Source: Afipia sp.
GTDB taxonomy: Bacteria > Pseudomonadota > Alphaproteobacteria > Rhizobiales > Xanthobacteraceae
Length of the DNA stretch: 64,000 nt
Assembly: GCA_016201045.1 (NCBI GenBank)
Contig: JACQDM010000005.1
Coordinates: 124,001-188,000 of the forward strand
Direction: 5' to 3'
The notes under the pieces are model-generated. The model worked only from the letters and a program-made list of their open reading frames with translations. It made no database searches and had not been told where the DNA came from. The position numbers and the translations under genes were made by a program. Shown one piece after another: positions 1 to 9,344 of the stretch (position 1 is the stretch's first letter; each line of letters starts with the position of its first letter).

Positions 1-182
1 GCCGGTCGTTTCTGGCAAAAATCGTCTGGTGGCGTGCCAACCGCGCAGGCCTTGAATTCCAGACGACCGCTGCGGGTAGCGGTAACCCCGTCTCGTTCGA
101 TCTCGAAGAGCGGCTGCGGATCAGTGAGAAAAAAGCCCGCGCTTTGAAGCAAAGGGTCCGGCAACTCCTCGGCGAAAGCTGA
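1..182 (+). CDS. PilZ-domain-like protein, C-terminal fragment
   Basis: Only the last 59 codons are in the window; the reading frame enters at base 3 and ends with TGA at 180-182. The visible protein starts with RSFLAKIVWWRANRAGLEFQ, which resembles the end of a PilZ beta-barrel, where a V-x-W strand is followed by a turn and a conserved G-x-x-F. A charged helical tail rich in Lys, Arg and Glu follows. PilZ domains bind cyclic di-GMP, but the diagnostic RxxxR and D/N-x-S-x-x-G motifs would lie upstream and cannot be seen. The identity is therefore tentative. The gene converges on clpA and shares a hairpin terminator with it. Confidence 0.5.
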   Translation, partial: RSFLAKIVWWRANRAGLEFQTTAAGSGNPVSFDLEERLRISEKKARALKQRVRQLLGES

Positions 183-203
183 AATCCTCGATAAAAAGGA
201 AAA

Positions 204-228
204 CCCGGCGACATCGCCGGGCTTTTTT
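204..228. terminator. bidirectional intrinsic terminator
   Basis: A perfect 7-bp GC stem (204-210 with 215-221, loop 211-214) is followed by six T on the plus strand. An A-rich stretch precedes it, so on the minus strand a T-rich run follows. It lies between the stop codons of the PilZ-like gene and clpA and can end both. Confidence 0.85.
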
Positions 229-239
229 GTTCTTCCGCT

Positions 240-2630
240 TCAGACTTTCAGAAGCGGCTTTGCCGATCCCTTCGGTCCATCGCCGCCCTTGTCGCCTCTC
301 GGTTTGCGCTTGCGTGAACCGGGCAGTTTTTCGGGCTTCGGTGTGACCGGCCCCTCGACATATTCGAAACCGATCTTGTCGACGCCCTGCTCGTCCTTGA
401 CCAACACAACGCGGACATGTCCGCCGCCCTTGAGCTTGCCGAACAGAACTTCGTCGGCCAGCGGCTTCTTGACGTGCTCTTGAATGATGCGCGCCATCGG
501 ACGTGCCCCCATCTGCTCGTCATAGCCGTGCTCGATTAGCCAGGCTTTTGCGGGCTCGGACAGTTCGATGGTCACGTCGCGATCGGCAAGCTGCGCTTCG
601 AGCTGAAGCACGAACTTCTCGACGACCATACCGATCACATCGGTATTGAGGTGCGCGAACGACACGATGGCATCGAGCCGGTTGCGGAATTCCGGCGCAA
701 ACTGCCGGTTGATCGCCTCGTGGTCCTCGCCTTCCCGCTTGCTGCGCGTGAAACCGAACGCTGCCTTCGCCATGTCGGCCGCACCCGCATTCGTCGTCAT
801 GATAAGGATGACGTTACGGAAGTTGACCGACTTGCCGTTGTGATCGGTAAGTTTGCCGTGATCCATGATCTGCAGCAACACGTTGTAAAGATCCGGATGA
901 GCCTTCTCGATTTCGTCGAGCAGCACGACGCAATGCGGATGCTGGTCCACTCCGTCGGTCAGCAAGCCACCCTGATCGAAACCGACGTAGCCCGGAGGCG
1001 CGCCGATCAGGCGCGAAACGGTATGGCGCTCCATGTATTCGGACATATCGAAGCGGATCAATTCAACGCCGAGCGATGCCGCCAGTTGTTTTGCTACCTC
1101 GGTCTTGCCGACACCCGTCGGTCCCGAGAAGAGGTAGGAGCCAATCGGCTTCTCCGGTTCACGCAGGCCCGCACGCGCGAGCTTGATCGAAGCCGACAGT
1201 GCTTCAATCGCCTTGTCCTGACCGAACACCGTGCGCTTGAGCGTTGCTTCGAGATGCTTGAGTACCTCGGCGTCATCCTTGGAAACCGACTTCGGCGGAA
1301 TGCGCGCCATCGTCGCGATGGTGGTTTCGATTTCCTTAATGCCGATCGTCTTCTTGCGCTTGTTCTCAGGAACAAGCATCTGCGCAGCACCCGACTCGTC
1401 GATCACGTCGATGGCCTTATCTGGCAGCTTGCGGTCGTGAATGTAACGCGCCGATAAATTCACCGCCGCCTCGATGGCGTCGTTAGTGTATTTCAGCTTG
1501 TGATAGTCCTCGAAGTAAGGCTTGAGGCCTTTGAGGATTCCGATCGCATCTTCGACCGACGGTTCGTTGACATCGATCTTCTGGAACCGGCGAACCAGCG
1601 CACGGTCTTTTTCGAAGTGCTGCCGATATTCCTTATAGGTGGTCGAGCCCATGCAGCGGATGCCGCCCGACGCCAATGCCGGCTTGAGCAGATTGGATGC
1701 GTCCATCGCGCCGCCGGACGTCGCGCCGGCGCCGATCACAGTGTGGATTTCGTCGATGAACAGGATCGCATTCGGATGCGCTTCCAGTTCCTTGATGACT
1801 TGCTTCAGCCGCTCTTCGAAATCGCCGCGATAACGCGTGCCTGCGAGCAGCGTACCCATGTCGAGCGAGAATACGGTCGCCGCGGACAAAACCTCCGGCA
1901 CATCGCTATCGACAATGCGCTTGGCGAGTCCCTCTGCGATGGCGGTCTTGCCGACGCCAGCTTCACCGACGAACAGCGGGTTGTTTTTCTGGCGGCGGCA
2001 CAGAACCTGGATCGCGCGATTGATTTCGGAATTGCGTCCGATGACCGGATCGATTTTGCCGTCGCGCGCCTTTTTGTTGAGGTTGACGCAATACGTGTCG
2101 AGCGCCTCACCCTTCTTCTTGGTATCCTCGTTGCCCTTGGTGTCGGCATCTTCGTCCACGCCGCGCACCGGCCGCGCTTCCGAAACGCCGGGGCGCTTCG
2201 CAATGCCGTGGCTGATATAGTTGACGGCGTCGTAGCGCGTCATGTCCTGCTCCTGCAGGAAATACGCAGCATGGCTTTCGCGCTCCGCGAAAATCGCGAT
2301 CAGCACGTTCGCGCCCGTGACTTCCTCGCGGCCGGATGACTGAACGTGGATCACCGCACGCTGCACGACGCGCTGGAAGCCAGCCGTCGGCTTCGCATCG
2401 TCACCGCCGTCGGCGACAAGATTTTCAAATTCGGTTTCGAGATAATTCACAAGGCTGCCGCGCAGCTTGTCGAGATCGACACTGCAGGCACGCATGACAG
2501 CCGCAGCATCTGTGTCGTCGATCAGCGACAGCAGAAGGTGTTCGAGTGTCGCGTATTGATGATGCCGCTCGTTCGCGATCGCAAGCGCGCGGTGCAGGGA
2601 TTGTTCAAGGCTCTGAGAGAAAGTCGGCAT
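240..2630 (-). CDS. clpA: ATP-dependent Clp protease ATP-binding subunit ClpA
   Basis: This is a 796-residue Clp/Hsp100 unfoldase that threads substrates into ClpP in the cytoplasm. It has the class I layout: Clp_N repeat region (about 1-145), first AAA+ module with Walker A GEAGVGKT near 221-228 and Walker B LFIDEIH, then a second AAA+ module with Walker A GPTGVGKT near 503-510 and LLDEIEKAH. There is no long middle coiled coil, which separates it from ClpB. The C-terminal tail is Lys/Pro/Gly rich. The length fits alphaproteobacterial ClpA. clpS lies 117 bp upstream on the same strand, the usual order, so adaptor and unfoldase are probably co-transcribed. Confidence 0.97.
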   Translation of the reverse strand: MPTFSQSLEQSLHRALAIANERHHQYATLEHLLLSLIDDTDAAAVMRACSVDLDKLRGSLVNYLETEFENLVADGGDDAKPTAGFQRVVQRAVIHVQSSGREEVTGANVLIAIFAERESHAAYFLQEQDMTRYDAVNYISHGIAKRPGVSEARPVRGVDEDADTKGNEDTKKKGEALDTYCVNLNKKARDGKIDPVIGRNSEINRAIQVLCRRQKNNPLFVGEAGVGKTAIAEGLAKRIVDSDVPEVLSAATVFSLDMGTLLAGTRYRGDFEERLKQVIKELEAHPNAILFIDEIHTVIGAGATSGGAMDASNLLKPALASGGIRCMGSTTYKEYRQHFEKDRALVRRFQKIDVNEPSVEDAIGILKGLKPYFEDYHKLKYTNDAIEAAVNLSARYIHDRKLPDKAIDVIDESGAAQMLVPENKRKKTIGIKEIETTIATMARIPPKSVSKDDAEVLKHLEATLKRTVFGQDKAIEALSASIKLARAGLREPEKPIGSYLFSGPTGVGKTEVAKQLAASLGVELIRFDMSEYMERHTVSRLIGAPPGYVGFDQGGLLTDGVDQHPHCVVLLDEIEKAHPDLYNVLLQIMDHGKLTDHNGKSVNFRNVILIMTTNAGAADMAKAAFGFTRSKREGEDHEAINRQFAPEFRNRLDAIVSFAHLNTDVIGMVVEKFVLQLEAQLADRDVTIELSEPAKAWLIEHGYDEQMGARPMARIIQEHVKKPLADEVLFGKLKGGGHVRVVLVKDEQGVDKIGFEYVEGPVTPKPEKLPGSRKRKPRGDKGGDGPKGSAKPLLKV

Positions 2631-2747
2631 TCGCGTCCCTTATGGCCCCCGCCACTTTAGTTCGATCAATTCATTCCCGGTCCGGCCTGATCAGTTCCTG
2701 CAACCTGCTCCGCTCTGCAAACGGTTCCCGTTCATGAGACTCGAATG

Positions 2748-3074
2748 CTACTTCTTTTCCATCACACATTGCAAAGGATGCTGATGTTTTCGCGCAAAGT
2801 CCATCACCTGCGTCACTTTGGTTTCGGCGATCTCGTATGTAAAAACGCCACACTCCCCGATCCCGTGATGATGGACATGCAACATGATCTTCGTTGCCGC
2901 TTCAACGTCCTTCTGAAAGAATTTCTCCAGAACGTGAACGACGAACTCCATCGGAGTGTAATCGTCATTCAGAATGAGCACGCGATAGAGATTTGGTTTC
3001 TTTGTCTTCGGTTTGACTTTAGTGATGACCGATGTGCCCGGGCCGCCGCCCGAACGACCGTCATCCTTGCTCAT
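2748..3074 (-). CDS. clpS: ATP-dependent Clp protease adaptor ClpS
   Basis: ClpS binds the ClpA N-domain and delivers N-end-rule substrates. The 108-residue protein carries the family core: [17 protein letters not shown], then [20 protein letters not shown], ending in the usual short tail after HPLQC. The open frame continues upstream to 3221, but the chosen ATG at 3074 ([10 protein letters not shown]) gives the normal family length and the upstream extension looks non-coding. The Asn-Asp-Asp substrate pocket is intact. It lies directly upstream of clpA. Confidence 0.95.
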   Translation of the reverse strand: MSKDDGRSGGGPGTSVITKVKPKTKKPNLYRVLILNDDYTPMEFVVHVLEKFFQKDVEAATKIMLHVHHHGIGECGVFTYEIAETKVTQVMDFARKHQHPLQCVMEKK

Positions 3075-3480
3075 TCGTGGAGTACGGTTGTCCGAATTCC
3101 TGCCGGAGATCCGGTCAGGGTCTCGCAAATTGAAGTGTGAAGGCACGTTGCGCATGGCGCGAGAATTGAATTCCCCGAGAATTGGGCGGTATCGAACGCC
3201 GTGACGCGACCGGCACCGCATGGTTAATATGGGTTGCGATCAACCTCCCTGCAAGCATGCAAGTTTGCCGCCAGAATCGCTCCCCGAGTCCAGTTAAGCC
3301 GCCCGGAATCGCCGAGGCAAGGCGAACCCGACGCATTCAGGAAGCGTTGAGGATATGCGGTAAATAAATGCGGAAATCGGCCGCCAATCTCAGGATTCCA
3401 CTTAGTTAACCAGCGAATTTTACCTGTCTTTGAGAGCCGAAACCTAGGTCTGGTGCCAGAAACAAACACTGGCAGACGCT
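3075..3480. other. divergent intergenic region clpS / TadG-like
   Basis: About 400 bp separate the clpS start from the first TadG-like gene. I see no credible gene; the open frames here are short and lack ribosome binding sites. It should hold the divergent promoters, but I could not pick a convincing -35/-10 pair. The part next to the plus-strand gene (about 3360-3440) is AT-rich compared with its surroundings. Confidence 0.6.
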
Positions 3481-4836
3481 ATGACCGCACATCGGGTTCT
3501 GGAACGCCTCTCACATGTCGCAGCAAAATTCGCCCGCGCCATCGACGGAAATATTGCTGTCATTTTTGCCATCACGATGGTGCCGATGATGGGCTTCATC
3601 GGCGCCGCTGTCGACTATTCTCGCGCGGTGAACGCACGAACGGCGATGCAGACCGCGCTGGATACGGCCGCGTTGATGATCTCCAAGGATGCGAGCACCC
3701 TCACCGCCGCACAGATCACGTCAAAAGCACAGGGCTACTTCAATGCCCTCTACACGCATTCGGAAGTCTCCAATATTGCCGTGACCGCAACTTATACTCC
3801 TGCATCCGGCGGAAGTCCTGCGCAGGTCGTCATGACTGGCTCGGCAAAGATGCCGACAAACTTCATGAAAGTCGCCGGATATCCCACGCTCGATCTCGGC
3901 GTCAGTTCGACAACGAAGTGGGGATCGACCAAGATGCGCGTCGCGATGGCGCTCGACAACACCGGCTCGATGGCATCGTCGGGGAAAATAACTGCGCTGC
4001 AAAGCGCGGCGAAGAATCTGGTCGATAATCTCATGGCAACCGCAAGCAGCAATGGCGACGTGCTGATCTCGATCGTGCCCTTCGCAAACGTTGTCAATAT
4101 GGGCACGAGCTACAGGACCAGCGGCTATATCGACTGGAGCAACTGGTCTACCTCGGGCAGCATCGAGGAGGACTATACCTGCAGCACGACCTATCAGGCC
4201 CCAACCTGGCAGAACGGCTATACAGGCAAGATGAAGTGCGGCACGGCCAACAACAACACCAGCAACTGGAACGGTTGCGTGATGGACCGGACGCAGCCTT
4301 ATGACGTGCAATCCGATGCACCCACGACGGCCAGCGCCTACTTTCCGGCGGACCAGTCTTCCTATTGCCCGACGCAGGTTTTTCCACTGAGCTACAACAC
4401 TACGCAGCTGAAACAGACGATCGATGCAATGTCGCCAAGCGGCGGTACCAACCAGCCGATCGGGTTGTTCCACGCATGGCTCACTCTACTCCAGCAGTCT
4501 CCGTACAACGCCCCCTCAAAAACGGCCGGCGTCGTTTATTCGGATGTCATTATCCTGATGTCGGACGGCTTGAACACGATGGACCGCTGGTATGGCAACG
4601 GCTACAGCCCATCGTCGCAGGTCGATGACCGGCAGGCATTGCTGTGCTCCAACATTAAAGCGACCGGCGTACTCATCTATACGATCCAGGTGAACACGGA
4701 TGGCGACCCGACGTCCGCCATTCTGCAAAGCTGCGCCAGCAACAACCAGTTCTATCCGACAACGACCGCTTCAGGCATCGCGTCGGCTTTCGACGCAATC
4801 GGAACGTCGCTGACGAAGCTGCGCGTTGCCCAATAG
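3481..4836 (+). CDS. TadG-like pilus assembly protein with von Willebrand domain, copy A
   Basis: This 451-residue membrane-anchored protein has the TadE/TadG N-terminal signature: a short basic head, then GNIAVIFAITMVPMMGFIGA as the single membrane segment (about 24-45), then DYSRAVNARTAMQTALDTAAL. A von Willebrand A-like region begins near residue 155 with a MIDAS-type DNTGSM and later MSDGLNTMDRWYG. Cysteine pairs between the halves suggest extracytoplasmic disulfides. TadG-type proteins belong to Flp/Tad pilus systems, but no other tad gene is in the window, so the pilus role is inferred. It is a close paralogue of the next gene, from which it is separated by a terminator. Confidence 0.85.
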   Translation: MTAHRVLERLSHVAAKFARAIDGNIAVIFAITMVPMMGFIGAAVDYSRAVNARTAMQTALDTAALMISKDASTLTAAQITSKAQGYFNALYTHSEVSNIAVTATYTPASGGSPAQVVMTGSAKMPTNFMKVAGYPTLDLGVSSTTKWGSTKMRVAMALDNTGSMASSGKITALQSAAKNLVDNLMATASSNGDVLISIVPFANVVNMGTSYRTSGYIDWSNWSTSGSIEEDYTCSTTYQAPTWQNGYTGKMKCGTANNNTSNWNGCVMDRTQPYDVQSDAPTTASAYFPADQSSYCPTQVFPLSYNTTQLKQTIDAMSPSGGTNQPIGLFHAWLTLLQQSPYNAPSKTAGVVYSDVIILMSDGLNTMDRWYGNGYSPSSQVDDRQALLCSNIKATGVLIYTIQVNTDGDPTSAILQSCASNNQFYPTTTASGIASAFDAIGTSLTKLRVAQ

Positions 4837-4862
4837 CTCTACGCCTACAGCATAGGACTGTA

Positions 4863-4893
4863 GAATGCCCGGCCCCAACGCCGGGCATTCTTG
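4863..4893 (+). terminator. intrinsic terminator after TadG-like copy A
   Basis: A perfect 10-bp stem, GAATGCCCGG (4863-4872) with CCGGGCATTC (4881-4890) and an 8-nt loop, sits 26 bp after the stop codon. A short T-rich run follows. It suggests that the two TadG-like copies are transcribed separately. Confidence 0.8.
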
Positions 4894-5074
4894 TTCGTGC
4901 AATAGATAAAATTTTAATCGTTCTGCTAGCGCGGGATTCATCGTGTTTTGGCGTCGTGTTGCGTTTCGCGCCGATGATTAAAGATGCACCCGCCTTTCAT
5001 CAGAGCATTTTACTACCTCTTCACGCCTGAAGTTCTACGCCCGTCTCAGATGTTCAATCTCGTCTGGTGACGCC

Positions 5075-6415
5075 ATGGAACGCATGATTTCGGTTTCAAA
5101 ACTTGCCGCGCTGATGCGGCACTTTCGACTGGCTACGAAAGGCAATGTCGCGGTCATCTTCGCCATCGCTATTGTGCCGATTATCGGATTCATCGGCGCG
5201 GCCGTCGACTATTCGCGCGTCAACAACGCGCGGACGGCCATGCAAAGTGCTCTCGACTCGGCAGCGTTGATGATTTCAAAGGACGCCGCAGGACTGACGG
5301 CGGCCCAGATCACATCCAGAGCGCAAGGTTATTTCAACGCGCTCTACAATCATCCCGAGATTGGCAGCGTCACGGTCAGCGCAACCTATTCGGCCAACAC
5401 CGGCACCGGCGCGCAGATCGTGATGAACGGGTCCGGCACGATGCCGACTGCCTTCATGAAAGTTGCGGGCTATCCGTCGATCGATTTCGGTGTCAGTTCC
5501 ACGACCAAGTGGGGCTCTACGAAAATGCGCGTCGCGATGGCGCTCGATAATACCGGCTCGATGGCGAGTGCAGGCAAGATGCCAGCATTGCAGACCGCCG
5601 CGAAGAATTTGATCGACCAGCTCAGCGCAACCGCCGTTGCAGATGGCGACGTGCTGATCTCGATTATTCCCTTTGCGACAGCAGTCAATATCGGCACGGG
5701 CTTCAAGAACCAGCCTTGGATGGACTGGAGTCAATGGGCCGACGACGGCAGCATCGAAAACGGCTGGACCTGCTCGACCAGAAACAGATCCCGAAGTCAG
5801 GAGATGATCTGTGGGAGCGCGGCCAACAACATCAATAACTGGAACGGTTGCGTGATGGACCGCGCACAGCCCTATGACGTTCAGGCGGATGCGCCGGCAA
5901 CCGCGACAACGGGAACGTGGCTCGCGGCTGACCAATCGGCATGGTGTCCGACGCAGATGATGCCGTTGAGTTCAACCTGGCAGGCCTTGAAGGATAAGGT
6001 TGATGCGATGTCGCCTTCCGGCGCAACCAATCAGCCGATCGGCCTGCAATGGGCGTGGTTTTCGCTCAACACCGGCCTGCCTTTGAACGCACCGGCAAAA
6101 ACCGTCAATGTGACGTATACCGACGCCATCATCCTGATGTCGGACGGTCTGAACACGATGGACCGCTGGTATGGCGACGGCTACAATGTTTCGACGCAAG
6201 TGGATGACCGGCAGGCTCTTCTGTGCGCCGCCATCAAGGCCGCAGGCGTGAAAATCTACACCATTCAGGTCAACACCGACGGCGATCCGGAATCTGCGAT
6301 CCTAAAAAGCTGCGCGAGCGACAACCAGTTCTTCTCGACGACGACAGCATCGGGAATTGCATCGGCATTCGATGCCATCGGCGCGTCATTGTCGAAGCTG
6401 CGCGTGGCTAAATAA
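5075..6415 (+). CDS. TadG-like pilus assembly protein with von Willebrand domain, copy B
   Basis: This 446-residue paralogue of the preceding gene has the same order of elements: basic head, GNVAVIFAIAIVPIIGFIGA membrane segment, DYSRVNNARTAMQSALDSAAL, MIDAS-type DNTGSM, and the conserved MSDGLNTMDRWYGDGY block. The C-termini also match (ASGIASAFDAIG-SLSKLRVAK). The most divergent part is the Cys/Trp-rich middle (about 220-320). An internal ATG at 5084 is an alternative start. The duplication is old enough for clear sequence drift, yet both frames are intact, so both copies are probably used. Confidence 0.85.
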   Translation: MERMISVSKLAALMRHFRLATKGNVAVIFAIAIVPIIGFIGAAVDYSRVNNARTAMQSALDSAALMISKDAAGLTAAQITSRAQGYFNALYNHPEIGSVTVSATYSANTGTGAQIVMNGSGTMPTAFMKVAGYPSIDFGVSSTTKWGSTKMRVAMALDNTGSMASAGKMPALQTAAKNLIDQLSATAVADGDVLISIIPFATAVNIGTGFKNQPWMDWSQWADDGSIENGWTCSTRNRSRSQEMICGSAANNINNWNGCVMDRAQPYDVQADAPATATTGTWLAADQSAWCPTQMMPLSSTWQALKDKVDAMSPSGATNQPIGLQWAWFSLNTGLPLNAPAKTVNVTYTDAIILMSDGLNTMDRWYGDGYNVSTQVDDRQALLCAAIKAAGVKIYTIQVNTDGDPESAILKSCASDNQFFSTTTASGIASAFDAIGASLSKLRVAK

Positions 6416-6447
6416 CCGCGTTTGCAAAGACACGCGATCGCCTAAAC

Positions 6448-6477
6448 AAAAAGCCCGGCCGAATGGCCGGGCTTTTT
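6448..6477. terminator. bidirectional intrinsic terminator
   Basis: A 13-bp perfect stem, AAAAAGCCCGGCC (6448-6460) with GGCCGGGCTTTTT (6465-6477) and a 4-nt GAAT loop. A and T runs on both sides let it end both the TadG-like gene and the convergent phasin gene. Confidence 0.9.
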
Positions 6478-6498
6478 CCGATTTCTGTTCGTCGCCGC

Positions 6499-6834
6499 TT
6501 AGTGAGCTGGCGTGAACTTGGCGACCAGACCTTCAAGCGGCTTGTAAGCCTGCTTGGCGAGGTCGGTGTAGAGCGCGCCGATCTTCTGCGACTCGGCAAC
6601 GAACGTCTCGTAAGTCGACTTCGCGAATTCGGTCTGAACTTCGATCGCCTTGTCGAGCGACTTCACGCCCGAGAGCTTTTCGGCGAACAGCTTGGTGTCT
6701 TCGAACGACTTCTTGGCATAGTCGCCGTAAGCGGTGGCGAGCGTCTGCAGGCCGCTCGAGAAGGTGTTGGCCGAAGCCACCGCCGCGTCGAACTGCTCTT
6801 TGCCGTACTTCTGAATTTCTTCAACGTTGACCAT
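6499..6834 (-). CDS. phasin family protein
   Basis: Phasins coat polyhydroxybutyrate granules. The 111-residue helical protein has the phasin pattern: MVNVEEIQKYGKEQFDAAVA, then SSGLQTLATAYGDYAKKSFEDTKLFAEKL and VQTEFAKSTYETFVAESQKIGALYTDLAKQAYKPLE. It contains no cysteine and no membrane segment. An AAGGA sequence sits 7 nt before the ATG. The promoter region carries two TGC-N3-GCA palindromes, matching the kind of operator bound by the PHB-responsive repressor PhaR; see the regulatory entry. A shared terminator lies 22 bp beyond the stop. Confidence 0.92.
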   Translation of the reverse strand: MVNVEEIQKYGKEQFDAAVASANTFSSGLQTLATAYGDYAKKSFEDTKLFAEKLSGVKSLDKAIEVQTEFAKSTYETFVAESQKIGALYTDLAKQAYKPLEGLVAKFTPAH

Positions 6835-6909
6835 GGTGGAATCCTTTTCCCAGACTGATGACGGATGACTTTGCTGATCTGCCGGGAGCCCGGCTCCCTA
6901 ATCCTCCTC

Positions 6910-6960
6910 ACCATAGTGCAGCGCACAATAATTGTCAAGAATTTCTTGTGCGTCGCACAA
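6910..6960 (-). promoter_or_regulatory. phasin promoter with two PhaR-type operators
   Basis: On the minus strand a perfect -35 TTGACA (6938-6933) is followed, after exactly 17 bp, by a -10 TATGGT (6915-6910). The palindrome GTGC-AGC-GCAC (6916-6926) fills the spacer next to the -10. A second, TTGTGC-GTC-GCACAA (6946-6960), lies just upstream of the -35. Their centres are 32 bp apart, about three helical turns. PhaR of Paracoccus and Rhodobacter binds TGC-N3-GCA palindromes in phasin promoters, so repression by PhaR and release by PHB granules is the likely control. The assignment to PhaR is inferred from the motif. Confidence 0.75.
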
Positions 6961-7239
6961 AAGATTTAAATGCGAGCCAAACTCGATGGGCGCGCGAAAC
7001 GCTTGCTTAACCTTTTGGAAACCCCCCGCCCCTACGCTGATTTCTTGCTCAATTCCGGTGCGCGACACGCTGGAAAAGGCAATGCGGTCCAGCAGCTTAG
7101 CCGAAACTCTACCGAGACGGCCAAAGCCGCTTAGGCCGTGTTTTCGAAACGAACGAACCAGCCCCGAAATGAGCTGGGAGCCGACCAAAATTTGGCCTCA
7201 GAACGAGGCGATCAGAGCGGGAATCGGACGGGGAAATTC

Positions 7240-9141
7240 ATGTTGGCTGTCAAACCGGCGCCCTCGCGCGCGCTTCGCCTTTGCCTCCTCAGTGCCATTG
7301 TCGTTTCCGCCACATTCCTATTCGCGACCGATTCCGCAGACGCGCGTCGCTATCGCCGCCACCATGCCGTAGCGACGAGCAGTTACAGCCCCGCCTTCGC
7401 TTCCATCATCGTCGATGCCAATTCCGGCAAAACGCTGCAGGCGACCAGCGCAGACAGTCCGCGCCACCCCGCGTCGCTGACCAAGATCATGACGCTCTAC
7501 TTGCTGTTTGAGCGTCTGGAGAGCGGAAAGCTCAAACTCGATTCCACGATGGACGTTTCGGAGAATGCGTCCGAACAGGCACCGACAAAACTCGGTCTGC
7601 AACCCGGACAGACGCTGCGCGTCGAAGACGCGATCAAGGGTCTTGTGACGCGCTCAGCCAACGATGCGGCGGTCGTCATTGCAGAGGCGATCGGCGGCAG
7701 CGAAGAAGCCTTCGCCAAGGAAATGACGCGCAAGGCGCGCGCACTCGGCATGAGCAAGACGACATACAAGAATTCATCGGGCCTACCCGACGACGACCAG
7801 ATCACGACGGCGCGCGATCAGGCTACGCTCGGACGCGCGATTCAGGATCGCTTCCCGAAATACTATCGCTACTTCGCAACCGATGCCTTCAATTATCGCG
7901 GCCGCGTCATTCGCAACCACAACCGGCTGATCGGCCGTGTCGAAGGCGTCGATGGCATCAAGACGGGCTACACCCGCGCTTCCGGTTTTAACCTCGTAAC
8001 GTCGATGAAGCGTGGCAACCGCTTTATGGTCGGCGTCGTGCTCGGCGGGCGCAGCGGCGGATCGCGCAATGCCATCATGCGCAACCTCTTGGCCGAACAT
8101 CTCGACGAGGCATCGACAAAGCGCACTATCGCAACGATCACCGAGAAGAATGCAAGCGACATCAAGGTGGCAGAAGCAAAGAACGACAATGTCGACGCTA
8201 CTCCGCGTGCAACTCCGATGGTCCAGGTGAAGGGTGCAGTTCAAACCGCATCCGCAGTTCCGGATCCGGTTCCGCCGCCTGCGCCACGCGCGCCGTCCGT
8301 TCCTGCGAAGGACAAGGCCGAACAGGACACGCCGGTACCCGCTCCGATGTCGAGTGGCGTGATCGCGGCTCAGGCCTTTGCAGCAATTCCTGGTTCGGAT
8401 ATTCCGATGACGCCCGTCCGCATCAAGACGGTACAAGTGCGCATGGGCCAGGCAAAAGTCGCTTCGGCAGTGTCGGTGCCTGTGGCAACGAGCGCGATAC
8501 CGGCACCCGCGCAACCAACCGTTGCGGAAACATCGAAGTCGGTGGTGGCGCGCGCCGAAACCAAGATTGAAGCGCCCCCGCAGCCTGAAGCGGAAGTACG
8601 ATCTGCCGCACCGCGAGTGGAGTTTCCCGCTCCGCTACCGACCCAAGCCAACACCAGCAATGGCATCGGACAAGGCATGATCGGCCGGGTGCCGGCGCCT
8701 GCAGCAGCCAACTCTAATGCGATGGCGTCGATCGAGCCCGTGCAGCGTGGCGCGCCTCCGTCGAGTCTCGGCGCTCAGGCGCAAGTCCTACAGACTTCGC
8801 CAGCCTCAGCGCCGGCACCGCAACCTGCCGCAAACCAACAGCCTACGCAACCTGTGCAGGCGGTTCAGGACAACAGCGCGATTAAACCCGTCATGCGTTC
8901 GGGATGGATCGTTCAGGTCGGTGCGCTCGAGAGCGAAAGCGAAGCCCGCCAGCGCCTCGACGCTGCCAAAGGCAGCGCGGGCAGGCTTCTCGGCGGAGCC
9001 GATCCATTCACCGAGACGGTCGCCAAGGGCAACAAGACCCTCTACCGCGCGCGCTTCGCAGGCCTCAATCAGGATTCTGCGGAAGCGGTCTGCCGGACGC
9101 TTAAACGGTCGGATATTTCCTGCATCGCGATCCGGAATTGA
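7240..9141 (+). CDS. D-alanyl-D-alanine carboxypeptidase with C-terminal SPOR domain
   Basis: This 633-residue periplasmic penicillin-binding protein trims peptidoglycan stem peptides. After a signal peptide (about 1-34) comes the S11 domain with all three active-site motifs: SLTK (Ser79, Lys82), SAN (139-141) and KTG (241-243). A long Pro/Ala/Gln-rich linker (about 330-550) leads to a SPOR domain (about 553-633, GWIVQVGALESESEARQRLD), which binds denuded glycan at the division site. The ATG at 7240 was preferred over upstream in-frame starts because it begins the signal peptide. The linker explains why it is much longer than a plain DacA-type enzyme. It ends in its own terminator. Confidence 0.92.
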   Translation: MLAVKPAPSRALRLCLLSAIVVSATFLFATDSADARRYRRHHAVATSSYSPAFASIIVDANSGKTLQATSADSPRHPASLTKIMTLYLLFERLESGKLKLDSTMDVSENASEQAPTKLGLQPGQTLRVEDAIKGLVTRSANDAAVVIAEAIGGSEEAFAKEMTRKARALGMSKTTYKNSSGLPDDDQITTARDQATLGRAIQDRFPKYYRYFATDAFNYRGRVIRNHNRLIGRVEGVDGIKTGYTRASGFNLVTSMKRGNRFMVGVVLGGRSGGSRNAIMRNLLAEHLDEASTKRTIATITEKNASDIKVAEAKNDNVDATPRATPMVQVKGAVQTASAVPDPVPPPAPRAPSVPAKDKAEQDTPVPAPMSSGVIAAQAFAAIPGSDIPMTPVRIKTVQVRMGQAKVASAVSVPVATSAIPAPAQPTVAETSKSVVARAETKIEAPPQPEAEVRSAAPRVEFPAPLPTQANTSNGIGQGMIGRVPAPAAANSNAMASIEPVQRGAPPSSLGAQAQVLQTSPASAPAPQPAANQQPTQPVQAVQDNSAIKPVMRSGWIVQVGALESESEARQRLDAAKGSAGRLLGGADPFTETVAKGNKTLYRARFAGLNQDSAEAVCRTLKRSDISCIAIRN

Positions 9142-9160
9142 TCGTCAATTCTTAACAACA

Positions 9161-9188
9161 AAGCCCGCCCTCATCGGCGGGCTTTTTG
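9161..9188 (+). terminator. intrinsic terminator after the carboxypeptidase gene
   Basis: AAGCCCGCC (9161-9169) pairs with GGCGGGCTT (9177-9185), followed by further T. It lies 20 bp after the stop codon. Confidence 0.85.
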
Positions 9189-9344
9189 CTGCGCGCTTGC
9201 CTCCGACAACTCTTTTTCAAGGTTTGGCTTCTAAAACCTTAACCGCAGGACCGATCACGCCGGACTACGGCGGACGCCCTCGGGGGCCATCAACACAGAG
9301 AACGAAGCTGCTCGCAGATCGTAGCGTCTTGTTGCGTGCTGGAG

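Noticed and set aside
651-2339. Two long plus-strand open frames
   Set aside because: Both are antisense to clpA, which is strongly conserved; they show no motifs.
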